64,000 nt of DNA from UBA7672 sp963718145 (lineage in GTDB: Bacteria; Pseudomonadota; Alphaproteobacteria; Caulobacterales; Hyphomonadaceae): NCBI GenBank assembly GCA_963718145.1, contig CAVQYJ010000012.1:434001-498000 (forward strand). The letters run 5' to 3'. A program made the translations under genes and the position numbers. Each line of letters begins with the position of its first letter. The first letter of the stretch is position 1. Below are positions 26,836 through 38,600 of this stretch, piece after piece. Below the pieces are notes generated by a model, which made no database searches, was not told the origin of the DNA, and saw nothing but the letters and a program-made list of their open reading frames with translations.

Positions 26836-28530
26836 CTACGTCAGCGAGGCCAGCACCTTGTCCGCCGCCGTCGAGAGCTCGTCGACAGTCGCCTGCGAAA
26901 GCGTTCCCTTTTTCTGCATGTTGCGAAGGTCCTTGATCACCTTGTTCAGGTCCGCCTTCGCCTTGGCGTTCTGGCCTCCGCCGATCGTCCGCACCACGCC
27001 GGCAAGCCGCGTCGTGATGTTGTCGAGCTTGCTCGACGCGCCAAGATAGAAATAGGCGCTATCCAGGAGGTCCTGCGCATTGTGGCAGGCCTCGGCGCAC
27101 GCAAGGCCGCGGCCGATGATCGACTGGTCGGCGCGCGCGTTGCTCTGCCTGGCGTCGGCCTCGACGATGAAGCCGGCCTTGAGGTTGTCGGCGTTCCGCT
27201 TCTTGGCTGCGCTCACATAGTCGCTGTGGGTCGGATAGAGCGAGGCGAGGGTCGCGTCGTCGAAGGGCTCGAAGCGGCCATAGAGGTTGCAGAACCCGCT
27301 GCCGCCATTGGCGCCGGAGTTGAGCGCGATCGCCGGTTCGACCTCGGCCATGCGGATGCCGCCGAGCGCGTTGCCGCGCGCATCTCGCTTGATGGCTGCG
27401 CCTGGCGCCCGAGGGTTGGCGGCCGTCTCGGCGGCAGTGGGGCTGCGCTCCTCCACCTCCATGCGCGGGGCGATCGGCGGGAGAGTTCCCTTCTGCACCC
27501 AGGCCGTCATGTGATCATAGACCGCGGCCATCGCGTAATTCATCGGCACGCGCGGATAGGTCGGGTAGGTGCAGACGGCGGCGGCGCGCTCGACATGGTC
27601 GCGCTTGGTCAGCGGGCCTGCGTTCATCGACGTGCGACGCGAGGAGTGACTGGCGCCGGTGATTTCCCAGTGGCGGAACCTGTCGGTGTCGGGCTGGCGT
27701 GCGCGCACCTGCCCCGGCACGTCGGTTTCCGACAGCAGCTTGAAGACAGGCACGTTGAGGTCGTCGCGCACGCGGGCGCCGCCGATCATCAGCAGGTAGG
27801 CGTTGACGGGTCCGCCAAGCTCGGCGTGCAGGGCGTTGATGTACGTGCCGAGGCGGCCGGCCGACTGGGACGCGCCCATGGCGATGATGGTCTTCGGCGT
27901 CGCGCCGCCAAGGACGTTCACGCCTTGCGGATCGCGGATCGCTTCCATGCCCTGCGCGAAGATATCGTAGGAGAGCGAGTCATCCGCGACAGCGCCGTTA
28001 GCGGTGACATCGAGCGAACCATAGCGCACCGGGCTCCAGACCTTCAGGCCGTTCGGTTCACGATTGACGCCGACGCGCTGGGCCGAGATGCCGACCCAGA
28101 TATAACCCTTGCGCATGATGTGCTCGTAGGAGCCGCCCCACATCGCATCGAGATCATAGCCGGCCGTCACGTTCTGCCATTCGGCCAGCACGACGCCGTT
28201 GAAGGTCTTCATGTCCTTCGGGCGGCGCACGATCATCCGCGTGCGATAGGGATGGCCCGAACTGGCCGCCACGCCCTTCATGGCGTTGTCGCCCGCCGTG
28301 TTGAAGCTGCGCGCCGTTCCCTCGTAGAAGAACTCCTCCTCGACATAACCGGCCTGGGCGATCGGATGGATGGTCGCCATCCACGGATAGTCATGGGTCT
28401 TGTCGCCGGGCGCGACGCGGGCCGGGACCGGGCCTGAGACTTTCGGGTTGGGAACTTCGGCGAATGCGGTCGGCGCGAGGACCAGCGTCACGATGGCCAG
28501 GGCAGTCGCGGCAAGGCGGCGAAGGTGCAT
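26836..28530 (-). CDS. Secreted alpha/beta-hydrolase domain protein
   Basis: 564 residues from ATG 28530 with a Sec signal (LAATALAIVTLVLAPTAFAE). The alpha/beta-hydrolase domain (Abhydrolase_10 type) has the nucleophile elbow IIAMGASQSAGRLGTY, an oxyanion-like region VLAEWQNVTAGYDLDAMWG, and a candidate acid/His region WEITGASHSS. The C-terminal ~90 residues look like a helical tail (AKADLNKVIKDLRNMQKKG). Substrate unknown; likely an exported esterase. It lies between sufB and sufC, an unusual place. Confidence 0.8.
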   Translation of the reverse strand: MHLRRLAATALAIVTLVLAPTAFAEVPNPKVSGPVPARVAPGDKTHDYPWMATIHPIAQAGYVEEEFFYEGTARSFNTAGDNAMKGVAASSGHPYRTRMIVRRPKDMKTFNGVVLAEWQNVTAGYDLDAMWGGSYEHIMRKGYIWVGISAQRVGVNREPNGLKVWSPVRYGSLDVTANGAVADDSLSYDIFAQGMEAIRDPQGVNVLGGATPKTIIAMGASQSAGRLGTYINALHAELGGPVNAYLLMIGGARVRDDLNVPVFKLLSETDVPGQVRARQPDTDRFRHWEITGASHSSRRTSMNAGPLTKRDHVERAAAVCTYPTYPRVPMNYAMAAVYDHMTAWVQKGTLPPIAPRMEVEERSPTAAETAANPRAPGAAIKRDARGNALGGIRMAEVEPAIALNSGANGGSGFCNLYGRFEPFDDATLASLYPTHSDYVSAAKKRNADNLKAGFIVEADARQSNARADQSIIGRGLACAEACHNAQDLLDSAYFYLGASSKLDNITTRLAGVVRTIGGGQNAKAKADLNKVIKDLRNMQKKGTLSQATVDELSTAADKVLASLT

Positions 28531-28653
28531 GTCTCTCCCCACAGTCAGTCTTGTTTGTTTATGGGGTAGGCTAGGCGCCCGCGTGAGGTCCAGTCACGAA
28601 AATTGGATCGAGCGACCACCGCCAAATGCTGCGCTGCGAATTGTTGCGGCGGC

Positions 28654-30190
<1,537 letters not shown>

Positions 30191-30198
<8 letters not shown>

Positions 30199-31406
30199 GC
30201 GCGTCAGCTTTCACAAGGTTTGGCCGCGCCCGCGCCGCCATGCGTATCCACGCCTTCGCCAGCGCATCGAAATCCTCTGGCTGGCTCGCCCAGCCGAAGC
30301 TCGCCCGGATCGACGAGCGGGCCATGCCTTCGGACAGGCCCATCGCCGTCAGAACGCGGCTCGGTTTCACCTTGCCGGACGAACACGCCGAGCCGGCGCT
30401 GACCGCAAACCCGGCAGAGGTCCAGACCCATGATCTGGGTCTCCGAGGGCAGGCCTTCAACTCCAAGGCAGCTTACGCCTGCGAAGCGTGCGGCGCTTTC
30501 GCCGTGAATCTTCAACCCGGGCGCCGAGGCCCTGAGCGCCTGCTCCATCCGGTCGCGGTGCTGCGCCAGCGCCCGATATCCGCTGATGCCGTTCAGGGCC
30601 GCCTCAGCCGCCGCCGCAAAACCGACAATGCCGGCAACGTTCTCTGTGCCCGCGCGCCGCCCGAATTCCTGCCCGCCGCCTGTCTGGACGGCATTGAACA
30701 CAGCGCCCGGCTTAACATAGAAGGCGCCTACGCCCTGCGGGCCGCCGACCTTGTGCGAACTCAGCGACAGGTAATCGACATCGAGTTCGATTACCGACAC
30801 CTCGATCTTGCCAAGGCCCTGGATCGCATCGCAATGGATCAGTCCACCCGCCGCGTGCACGATCTCCGCCGCTTCCGCGACCGGCTGGATCACGCCGGTC
30901 TCGTTGTTGACCAGCATGAGCGAAACGAGCGGCCTCACGCCTTGGACCGAAGCCGCGTCTTTCATCGCGCCCCGCAGCCAGTCGAGATCGACTTGCCCGT
31001 CGGCGCGCACCACCCAGGCATCTGGCGCCACGGCCGCAGGCCAAGCCTTGGCGGAGTCACCGGTCTTGCCCCGAAGGTATTCGACAATGGCGATGATCGC
31101 GTCATGTTCGATGCGCGAGGCGAGCAAGGACTTGCCGTCCGTTATGGCATCGAGCGCCCCCCAGATCGGCGCCTGTACCGCCTCCGTCCCGCCGCTCACA
31201 AACGCAATGTCGTCCCGGCACGCGCCGATGGCCGCAGCCACAACCTCCCGCGCGCCTTCGACCAGCGCCCGCGCCTTGCGGCCCTCCGCGTGCACGGAGG
31301 AAGGATTGCCGTACTCGCCCAGCGCTCGCGCCATCGCCTCGCGCGCTTCGGGGCGAAGCGGCGCGGTGGCGTTGTAGTCGCAATATATGCGGGCGCCGGG
31401 GCTCAT
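30191..31406 (-). pseudogene. IscS/NifS-like cysteine desulfurase with a +1 frame break
   Basis: The first frame covers most of the enzyme: MSPGARIYCDYNATAPLRPE, VSGGTEAVQAPIWGALD, PLVSLMLVNNETGVIQPV, SLSSHKVGGPQGVGA (PLP Lys) and GGGQEFGRRAGTENVAG. The catalytic segment AGFAVSAGSACSSGKVKPS and the true C-terminus (EDFDALAKAWIRMAARA) are in the +1 frame, ending at 30191. The break is at 30412-30421, where CTC-T-GCC suggests one extra T. As written, translation loses the catalytic Cys. It lies between iscR and sufB, the usual alphaproteobacterial position of this gene. Confidence 0.85.
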
Positions 31407-31460
31407 GCCCCGGCGTCTTACGCCGTTTTGCCATCAAGTGCGAATGGCTTTAGCGCTCGT

Positions 31461-31898
31461 TCAGCGGCCAGCCAGGACTCCGCCGGCCAGTCCGGCCGCC
31501 GTGCTGCTGGCCATGCGGCCGGCCATCACGTCGGCCACGGTCACGCCTTCGAGAAATTCGCGGATATGATCGTCCAGCGCCGACCACAGCCCGGCCGTAA
31601 CCCCCGTCATCCCAGGCCATTCGCGGTCATGGCCGTTGCCGGTTTCCTCGACCGCACGAAACACTTCGCCAATCGAGATGTCGCCTGCTGGTCGTTGCAG
31701 GCGGTATCCGCCGCCCGGACCACGGGAACTCACCACCAGCCCGCTCCGGCGCAGCATGGAGAAAAGCTGCTCCAGGTAGGACAGCGAGATCTTCTGCCGC
31801 TCTGCCACCTCGGCGAGCGCCACGGGGCCGCCGTCGGAATGCCGGGCCACGTCAATCAGGGCGATCACCGCATAGCGGCCTTTTGACCCGACGCGCAT
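31461..31898 (-). CDS. iscR: Rrf2-family regulator, IscR-like, without cysteines
   Basis: 145 residues from ATG 31898 (MRVGSKGRYAVIALIDVARH). The winged-helix Rrf2 domain is clear: PVALAEVAERQKISLSYLEQ, LFSMLRRSGLVVSSRGPGG and YRLQRPAGDISIGEVFRAVE. Classical IscR holds its [2Fe-2S] cluster with three Cys and one His just after this; here that loop (ETGNGHDREWPGMTGVTAG) has no Cys, and the whole protein has none. It sits at the head of the suf operon and is probably its regulator. Sensing by another ligand or ligation scheme is possible. Confidence 0.9.
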   Translation of the reverse strand: MRVGSKGRYAVIALIDVARHSDGGPVALAEVAERQKISLSYLEQLFSMLRRSGLVVSSRGPGGGYRLQRPAGDISIGEVFRAVEETGNGHDREWPGMTGVTAGLWSALDDHIREFLEGVTVADVMAGRMASSTAAGLAGGVLAGR

Positions 31899-31920
31899 CA
31901 GAACCTGCCTTTTGTTCCCC

Positions 31921-31931
31921 AACCTGAGGTT
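31921..31931. promoter_or_regulatory. Candidate operator upstream of iscR
   Basis: AACCT-G-AGGTT is a perfect 5-bp inverted repeat with one central base, 22 bp before the iscR start and between the divergent iscR and hydrolase genes. Its location suits autoregulation by the Rrf2 protein, but short palindromes are common and it does not match a consensus I can name. Confidence 0.25.
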
Positions 31932-32078
31932 ATTTCCATGGCTTTCGAAAGGTTTACGAGCTTGGGACCGCCACGGATCACCCGGCGCGCGCACGAAAAA
32001 CTTGAAAAACGAACCCGAAATGGTGTTTGACGGGCCGCCCGGGTTGTTATTCCCGCAAATCCTTCAAACGAGCACGAC

Positions 32079-32792
32079 ATGGCCGAACTCATCATTTCCG
32101 GACCCGCCGGCCGGATCGAGGCGCGCTACACCCCTGCTCCCGGCGAGAATCCTCCGATCGCCCTGATCCTCCATCCCCACCCCAAGGCGGGCGGCACGAT
32201 GCAGGATCCGGTGACAATCACGCTGTTCGAGATGTTCACCGCCCACGGCTTCTCCACCATGCGGTTCAATTTCCGGGGCGTGGGCCGCAGCCAGGGCACG
32301 TTCGACGCAGGCGTGGCCGAACTTTCGGATGCCGCCTACGTGCTCGACCACCTCGAATCCCTGAATGAGAGCCCCAGCCAGTGCTGGGTCGCGGGCTCCA
32401 GCTTCGGCGCCTATATCTGCTTGCAGCTGCTGATGCGCCGGCCGGAGATCGACGGCTTCGTCGCCGTCGCGCCGCCCGCCAACCATTACGACCTCTCCTT
32501 CCTCGCGCCTTGCCCGGCGTCCGGCATCATCATCTCAGGCGACAAGGACGTCGTCGCCCCGCCGCAGGACATCGACCGCTCGCTGACGAAAGTGCGCGTG
32601 CAGAAGGGCGAGATCATCGAGCGCGCCACCGTCACCGGCGCCAACCACTTCTTCCAGGGCAAGCTCGAAGACCTTGAGAAGACCGCGGCCGTCTATCTCA
32701 AGCGCCGCATGAAGGCTCACGAGAAGGCGACCAAGGAAGCCAAGGACGCCAAAGAAGCCCGCGACGCCGCCAAGCTCGCACCCAAGACATAG
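32079..32792 (+). CDS. Alpha/beta hydrolase (serine-hydrolase fold)
   Basis: 237 residues, cytoplasmic. IALILHPHPKAGGTMQDPV and MRFNFRGVGRSQGTFD are the oxyanion and strand-beta5 region of the dienelactone-hydrolase-like family often annotated as CocE/NonD-type; WVAGSSFGAYICLQLL is the nucleophile elbow (Ser in GSSFG), ISGDKDVVAP holds the Asp, and TGANHFFQGKLED the His. The C-terminus is a Lys/Ala/Glu helix (AKEAKDAKEARDAAKL). It is divergent from iscR and starts a short operon with the next two genes. Substrate unknown. Confidence 0.85.
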   Translation: MAELIISGPAGRIEARYTPAPGENPPIALILHPHPKAGGTMQDPVTITLFEMFTAHGFSTMRFNFRGVGRSQGTFDAGVAELSDAAYVLDHLESLNESPSQCWVAGSSFGAYICLQLLMRRPEIDGFVAVAPPANHYDLSFLAPCPASGIIISGDKDVVAPPQDIDRSLTKVRVQKGEIIERATVTGANHFFQGKLEDLEKTAAVYLKRRMKAHEKATKEAKDAKEARDAAKLAPKT

Positions 32793-32803
32793 GTGGATCC
32801 ACA

Positions 32804-33199
32804 ATGTTCTCGCACATCATGGTCGGCACGAATGACCCAGACCGCGCCAAGGCGTTCTACGACGCCGTGCTGGCGACGCTCGGCGTCCCTCCGGGGCATG
32901 TCGATAAGCAACCCGACAAACACCGCGTGTTCTGGCGCACAAAGACCGGCGTGTTCGGCGTCTCCGTTCCCATCGACGGCAAGGCGGCGAACCACGCCAA
33001 CGGCGCCACCATCGGTTTCGCCTGCTCCACGCCTGAGCAAGTCCACGCCTTCCACGAGGCGGGCCTCAAGGCCGGCGGCGTGGCCATCGAAGACCCGCCT
33101 GGCCTGCGCCCCGGGCCGACCGGCTTCTATCTCGCCTACCTGCGCGATCCCGACGGCAACAAGATCTGCGCCATGCACCGCACGAAGGCGCCGGCATAG
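32804..33199 (+). CDS. VOC/glyoxalase-family protein
   Basis: 131 residues beginning MFSHIMVGTNDPDRAKAFYD, the typical vicinal-oxygen-chelate start, and ending with GFYLAYLRDPDGNKICAMHR. His5 and the acidic residue in YLRDPDGN could form part of a metal site. Family members include glyoxalase I, dioxygenases and resistance proteins; no specific reaction can be given. 11 bp after the hydrolase. Confidence 0.87.
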   Translation: MFSHIMVGTNDPDRAKAFYDAVLATLGVPPGHVDKQPDKHRVFWRTKTGVFGVSVPIDGKAANHANGATIGFACSTPEQVHAFHEAGLKAGGVAIEDPPGLRPGPTGFYLAYLRDPDGNKICAMHRTKAPA

Positions 33200-33210
33200 A
33201 CTGCACGGTC

Positions 33211-33963
33211 ATGACTGAGCCTTTCTTCCATCGCGTCGGCGACGCGTTCGCTCCAACGCGAATGGCCAATGGCTTCTGGGGGCCGAGGGACAATCTCCAC
33301 GCCCGGGTGATGATCGGCCTGTTCGCGCATGTGATCGAACAGCAGCACGGCGAACCGGAGCTGCAGCCCGCCCGCCTGACGGTCGATCTCTACCGCATGC
33401 CTGACCTGGCCCCGGTGACGGTCGCCACGCGCGTCGTGCGCCAGGGCGGGCGCATCAAGGTCGTCGAGGCCGAGATCTTCTCCGGCGGCGTCTCCTCGGC
33501 CCGCGCGTCCTGCCAGCTCCTGCGCCGCACCGAGCAGCCGGCGGCGCCGATATGGTCCCGCCCCGCCTGGGACGCGCCGCCGCCGGAACAGGTCGCGCCG
33601 CCCGAAACGCCCTTCACCGAGAAATGGGAGATGCGGCCCATCCGCTCATCCGCACCGCGGCGAACCTGGCTGCGCGAGGTGCGCCCCCTCGTCGCCGGCG
33701 AGGCCTACACGCCGTTCAGCCGCATCGCCACCGGCATCGACTACACCAGCCCCGCCTCGAACGCGTCGGAAGCAGGCCTCGACTTCATCAACTCCGACGT
33801 GACGCTCTACCTGCACCGCCTGCCGGTCGGTGAATGGATCGGCTACGAAGTCGCCGACCACCAGAGCCACGATGGCATCGCCATCGGCCACTGCGTCCTG
33901 CACGACATCCACGGCCCGGTCGGCTTCTCCTCCTGCGCGGCGCTGGCGCAGAAGCGGAGATAG
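33211..33963 (+). CDS. Acyl-CoA thioesterase-like protein (double hotdog)
   Basis: 250 residues. MANGFWGPRDNLHARVMIGL and YRMPDLAPVTVATRVVRQGG match the N-terminal hotdog of TesB-like/DUF4442-style thioesterases, and NSDVTLYLHRLPVGEWIGYE plus GIAIGHCVLHDIHGPVGFS match the second hotdog. It would hydrolyse an acyl-CoA. 11 bp after the VOC gene, so the three genes 32079-33963 are likely one transcript. Confidence 0.78.
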   Translation: MTEPFFHRVGDAFAPTRMANGFWGPRDNLHARVMIGLFAHVIEQQHGEPELQPARLTVDLYRMPDLAPVTVATRVVRQGGRIKVVEAEIFSGGVSSARASCQLLRRTEQPAAPIWSRPAWDAPPPEQVAPPETPFTEKWEMRPIRSSAPRRTWLREVRPLVAGEAYTPFSRIATGIDYTSPASNASEAGLDFINSDVTLYLHRLPVGEWIGYEVADHQSHDGIAIGHCVLHDIHGPVGFSSCAALAQKRR

Positions 33964-34077
33964 CGGCAGCTTGACGCCCCTCCGGCCTCGCGCGTATCAC
34001 CAGCCCATGTCGCGCCGCGCCCACCTCGCTTCGTATTACGGCCGTTCGCTTATCTAGCGGCGGGTGCGACCACGCAT

Positions 34078-34094
34078 GCCGCCAAACCGGCGGC
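34078..34094 (+). other. GC hairpin in the tyrS leader
   Basis: GCCGCC-AAACC-GGCGGC lies 60 bp before the tyrS start, in a 190-bp gap that also holds a small GCCC-GAAA-GGGC hairpin near 34123-34134. It could end the upstream transcript or sit in the tyrS leader. No known riboswitch motif recognised. Confidence 0.3.
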
Positions 34095-34153
34095 GGTGTG
34101 AGATGGCCTCCGGTCACTGAAAGCCCGAAAGGGCAGACCCCTAGGAGCCTCTC

Positions 34154-35434
34154 GTGACTCTCCACGCCAGCAAAGCCAGATCGAAATTCGTGTCCACGAT
34201 GATCGAGCGCGGCCACGCCTACCAGATCACCGACTTCGAGGCGCTGGATGAATACTGCCTTCAGGCGGACAAGGGCGCGGGGGTTCCTGTCGCCTATATC
34301 GGGTTCGATGCGACGGCGAAGTCGCTGCACGTTGGCAATATGGTGTCGATCATGGCGCTGCGCCGCTTCCAGCAGGCGGGCGGCAAGCCGATCGTGCTGG
34401 TGGGCGGCGGCACGACCAAGGTCGGCGATCCGACCGACAAGGAAAAAACGCGGCCGATCCTCACCGACGAGGAGATCGCGGCCAACCTTGCCTCGATCAA
34501 GCGCTGCTTTGCACCCTACCTGACATTCGGCGATGGGCCCACCGATGCGGTGATGGTCAACAATGACGACTGGCTGAGCGGTATCGGCTACCTGCAGTTC
34601 CTGCGCGACTACGGCAAGCACTTCACCATCAACCGCATGGTGACGCAGGACACGGTCGCCCGGCGGCTTGCGGCCGAGGAGCCGTACACTTTCCTGGAGT
34701 TCAACTACGCCCTGCTCCAGGCCTACGACTTCCTGGAACTGGCGCGCACGCGCGCGTGCCGGCTGCAGATGGGCGGGTCGGACCAGTGGGGCAACATCGT
34801 CAACGGCGTCGAACTGACGCGCAAATCGGCCGACATCCAGGTGTTCGGCCTGACGACGCCTCTTGTTACGACTGCCTCCGGTGTGAAGATGGGCAAGACG
34901 GTGTCAGGCGCCGTCTGGCTCAACGCCGACATGCGGTCGCCTTACGACTACTGGCAATTCTGGCGCAACACGGAGGATGCCGATGTCGGCCGCTTCCTGC
35001 GGCTGTTCACTGACCTGCCCGAAGCCGAGATCAAGGCGCTTGAAACCGCCGAGGGCGCAGCCATCAACGAATCCAAGAAGCGCCTCGCCGACGAAGCGAC
35101 CATGATGCTCCACGGCCCCGACGAAGCAAGGAAGGCCCGCGCCGCAGCGGAGGCCGTCTTTGCGGGCGCCGGCAATGTCGAAGGCATGCCAACGATCGAG
35201 ATCGCCCGCGCGACGATCGACGCCGGCTACCCCATTGTCGACGCGCTCGTCGCCACGAAGCTGGCGGAATCCAAAGGCGAAGCGCGCCGCTCGATCCAGC
35301 AGAACGCGGTGAAACTCAATGGCGATGCAGTGACCGACGCCACGCTGGCGATCGGCGCGGCGCACCTGGATGACGAGGGATCGGCGCGCCTGTCGGTCGG
35401 CAAGAAGCGGCACGCAAGACTCAAGGCGATCTAG
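34154..35434 (+). CDS. tyrS: Tyrosyl-tRNA synthetase
   Basis: 426 residues. Class I signatures: HIGH-like SLHVGNMVSIMALRRFQ (near residue 59), GGTTKVGDPTDK, the tyrosine pocket LEFNYALLQAYDFLEL and QMGGSDQWGNIVNGVEL, and KMSKS-like GVKMGKTVSGAVWLNAD (near residue 246). A C-terminal S4 RNA-binding domain has SIQQNAVKLNGDAVTD. It charges tRNA-Tyr. Start GTG 34154 follows a good Shine-Dalgarno (AGGAG). 190 bp of leader upstream. Confidence 0.96.
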   Translation: MTLHASKARSKFVSTMIERGHAYQITDFEALDEYCLQADKGAGVPVAYIGFDATAKSLHVGNMVSIMALRRFQQAGGKPIVLVGGGTTKVGDPTDKEKTRPILTDEEIAANLASIKRCFAPYLTFGDGPTDAVMVNNDDWLSGIGYLQFLRDYGKHFTINRMVTQDTVARRLAAEEPYTFLEFNYALLQAYDFLELARTRACRLQMGGSDQWGNIVNGVELTRKSADIQVFGLTTPLVTTASGVKMGKTVSGAVWLNADMRSPYDYWQFWRNTEDADVGRFLRLFTDLPEAEIKALETAEGAAINESKKRLADEATMMLHGPDEARKARAAAEAVFAGAGNVEGMPTIEIARATIDAGYPIVDALVATKLAESKGEARRSIQQNAVKLNGDAVTDATLAIGAAHLDDEGSARLSVGKKRHARLKAI

Positions 35435-35448
35435 GTTCATTGTTCCGC

Positions 35449-35588
35449 TCTTGCCGACGAAAGTCGGGACCAAGGGCGGGCCTCGAACCTTGTCCCGTCT
35501 TGACGCTTGGGGTCGCTGGCAAAGCGCACAAATTCCGGGATCGCTGCAGTGTCAGCCCTGGGTTCCGGCGTTCGTCGGAATGAGCGGC
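35449..35588 (-). repeat. Divergent copy of the ~130-bp dispersed repeat
   Basis: Two GC-rich hairpin ends (CCGACGAAAGTCGG near 35459 and TTCCGGCGTTCGTCGGAA at 35563-35580) flank a ~100-bp middle. The ends match those of the clearer copies at 41611 and 54901, in the opposite orientation. It fills the gap between tyrS and the AsmA-like gene. Confidence 0.45.
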
Positions 35589-35621
35589 GTTGAGAGGGTG
35601 CGCCGAACACGCAAATCCGGC

Positions 35622-38600
35622 CTACTGCCTCACGCCGCTCCGCTGGTTCTGCGCCACGGGCGGTTGCGGCGGCGTTGCGGCTTCGGGCGGCGGCTCGCTC
35701 GGATTCTCAAAGATGCGGCGCAGCACGCCCGGCGTGATCGCCGCCACCGGGTTGATCGCCACGCGCGCCTTGGCGAACGTGCCGCGCACCGAATAGGTCG
35801 GCGCGAACATGCCCTCGCCCTGCCGCGAGACGAACAGGTCGCCGATGATCGGCAGGCCGCCCAGCAGCGAGTTCACGCCGAACGAGGGCACGAGCACGCC
35901 ATCAAGGCTCAGCTCGCTATCGCCCGGCGCAATCCATCCCCGCGCCGTGATACCCATCGCGGGGCCCGATGCGCGCATCCCCGGCAAGTCGATACGCCCG
36001 TCCTGGAATTTCACCGGCGCGGACACTTCGGTGAACAGCACGCCATCGCCATTGAGCACGTCCGACAGTCCCTGCAGCGAAGCGAGCGAGAACAGTTGCG
36101 CCACCAGCGGCGCATTCTTCAGCCGCACATCGCTCATCGTCACCATGGCCTGATCGGCATCGCCGCCGAACGTGCCATCGACGGTGAGCTTGCCGCCCAC
36201 AAGATAGTCCGCCTTCAGCAGCACGCGCGCGCCGAACCCGGCATCATCCGACTTGATCGAGATCTTCTGCTTGCCGTCCACCGTATTGATGGCGACGTTC
36301 AGCCTCTTCGCGCCGCCAAGATTGCCGGTCACGGTTCCGCTGCGCGGCCCCTCGCCATCGACCAGCATCGCGACCTTGGCGTTGGTCATCTCGGCATTGT
36401 CGCGCAGGCGCAGCTTGTCCGCGTCAAGGTTGATCTCGAACGCCGGCCCCGGCTCCGCCGGCCCGCCCACGCCGACAGGTTCGCCATGCATGTCGGTGTC
36501 GGGCGTCTCGCTTTTCATCGAAAGGAAGCTGTCCATCCACGGCGATGCGTCGAAGAATGGCCCGGCCACCGCCACCTTGAACCCTCCATCGGCGCGCTTG
36601 GAGATGGCGCCATGCAGGTCGACGCTGTCGCGCGAATAGATGCGCTCAATGTTGGCGGCGTTGAACTCGCCCGCCTTGTCCATGCGGGCCTCACCGACCA
36701 GCTCCAGCCCGTCGGCGCGGATGTCCCCCGTCATCACCGCGCCATTGTCGTCCTTGCCATAGCGGAACGAGCCCTTGGCCGGCGCGTCATACTTCTTGCG
36801 CCATCCGAACTCGGCGATGTCGAGCTGTGATTGCGTCAGGTCCAGGCTCGCCGTGATGGCGGAAAAATCCCGTCCGCCCGGGCCCGCCGCGTGCAGCTCC
36901 ACGGCCGCCTCGCCCTGCATGAAGTTGCGCGCCGCGATGCCGAAGGCGTTCAGCAGGTCCGGGTTCACGCGCGCCGAGGCCGTCAGCTCCGACCCCTTCC
37001 CCGCGCCGGCCACATCCAGGAAGCGCTCCTTCCAGTCGAACACGACTGGCGCCGGGCCGAACTGCCCCGCGCCGCGGATAGACAGGGCGGACTCGGTCAG
37101 CTCGAACGTCACATCGGAATCGGACAGGCCGAAGCCCGACACCAGATTCGGCGCCGCCGACTCCCGGAAGCCGCCCTTGATCGTGTAGCGCATGTCCTTG
37201 TCTTCGACGACGTCCGCGATCGGCCGCTTGAAGTTCAGCTCCAGCCCGCCCGTGCCGACCATCTGGTCGACGACAAGGCCATAGCGCGTGCCAACCTTCA
37301 GGTTCGAGGCGTCCAGCACGCGCATCAGCGGCCCGAGCTCGCCGCGACCGCTCACCGTAATGTCCATCTCCTTGCCGCGCGGCGCGAACTGCGGAATGAC
37401 GACCCGCCCTTCATCGACCTGCCAGGAGTTGAGCTGACCAGCCGTTGCATCAAGCGTGATGCTGTTGCCGCGAAGCTGGCCCTTGCCGATTACGCCTGTG
37501 ACCGGCGGGAAGTCCGGCAGGAATTTCACCGTCCCGTCGCGCAGCGAAAAATCCAGCGTCAGCTTGTCGTCGGGAAGGTAGCCCGCGCTCGCCGCACCTG
37601 GCTGCCAGTCCAGCTTGAGGACGAGGCCTGCCGCCTTCGCGTCCGGGATATGATCCTTCACCCAACCGCGGGCGCCGCTGCCCAGCTTGACCGGCCAGAA
37701 ATTCACGATCTGCAGCGGCGTGGCAAAGCCTTCGCCCACTGCATTCACCTTGACGCCGATCTTCTTCGCGTCGGGCGGTCCGTCCAGCCACACCTCGCCA
37801 TTGCCCGTCAGCGTCAGGTCGCCGGTCACCGCCTTGCCATGGCTGACGACGACACGCGACAGGTCCGTCGACAGCAGCACGTCGAGATCGGCCTCACGGA
37901 ACGCCCATGGCGCCTCGAACACCGGCATCAGGCCCAGCGTGAATTCCTTGCCTGACAGCTTGATGGGCACCGGCTTTGTCGCGTCTCCCGCCATCACGGC
38001 CGTCACGTCCATCACCCCGGAGAAACTGCCGGTCGCGATGTCGGAGGCGACATTCAGGCTGTCCAGCTTCACGCTCTTGGCAGCTGGGTCATAGACCGCG
38101 TCAAATGCCAGCCCGCCGACATTGATCTCACGTGTCCCCAGCTTCGCCGTGCCCTTCACGTCGGCCAGCGTCACGCGCGTGCTCTGCAGTCCGCCCTTTT
38201 CCGTCGCTTCGATCGTGAACGACGCGTTCGCCGGGCTTGCTGATACGAACCCGTCGCCAGCATAGCCGAAGATCTTCGCCACCGAGAGCGGATCGACCCG
38301 CTCCATGGTCAGCCGGCCGGTCGCCTTGCTCACCGCGCCGTCGCTGGCCAGCGAGATGACCACCTTGTTGGGCTGGTTCTCGGAGCCCGCCAGCTTGAGG
38401 CTGAGGTCCAGCGCCACGCCCGCCTCGGTCGCGCTCCACACGCCAGCGACCGGATTGGCGGACCAGAGTTGCTTCGATTTCTGGTCGCGGACCTGCAGGT
38501 TGAAATTGACCAGCTCCACCCGCTCGAACGATCCCGCAGAGATCAGCGCGCGGATCGGCGTCGCCAGCGTCGTCCAGTTGATGTCGCGCAGCGGATCGAA

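Noticed and set aside
33964..34153. tRNA or known riboswitch in the tyrS leader
   Set aside because: Hairpins exist, but no cloverleaf, T-loop (GGTTCGAATCC-like) or recognised aptamer could be built.
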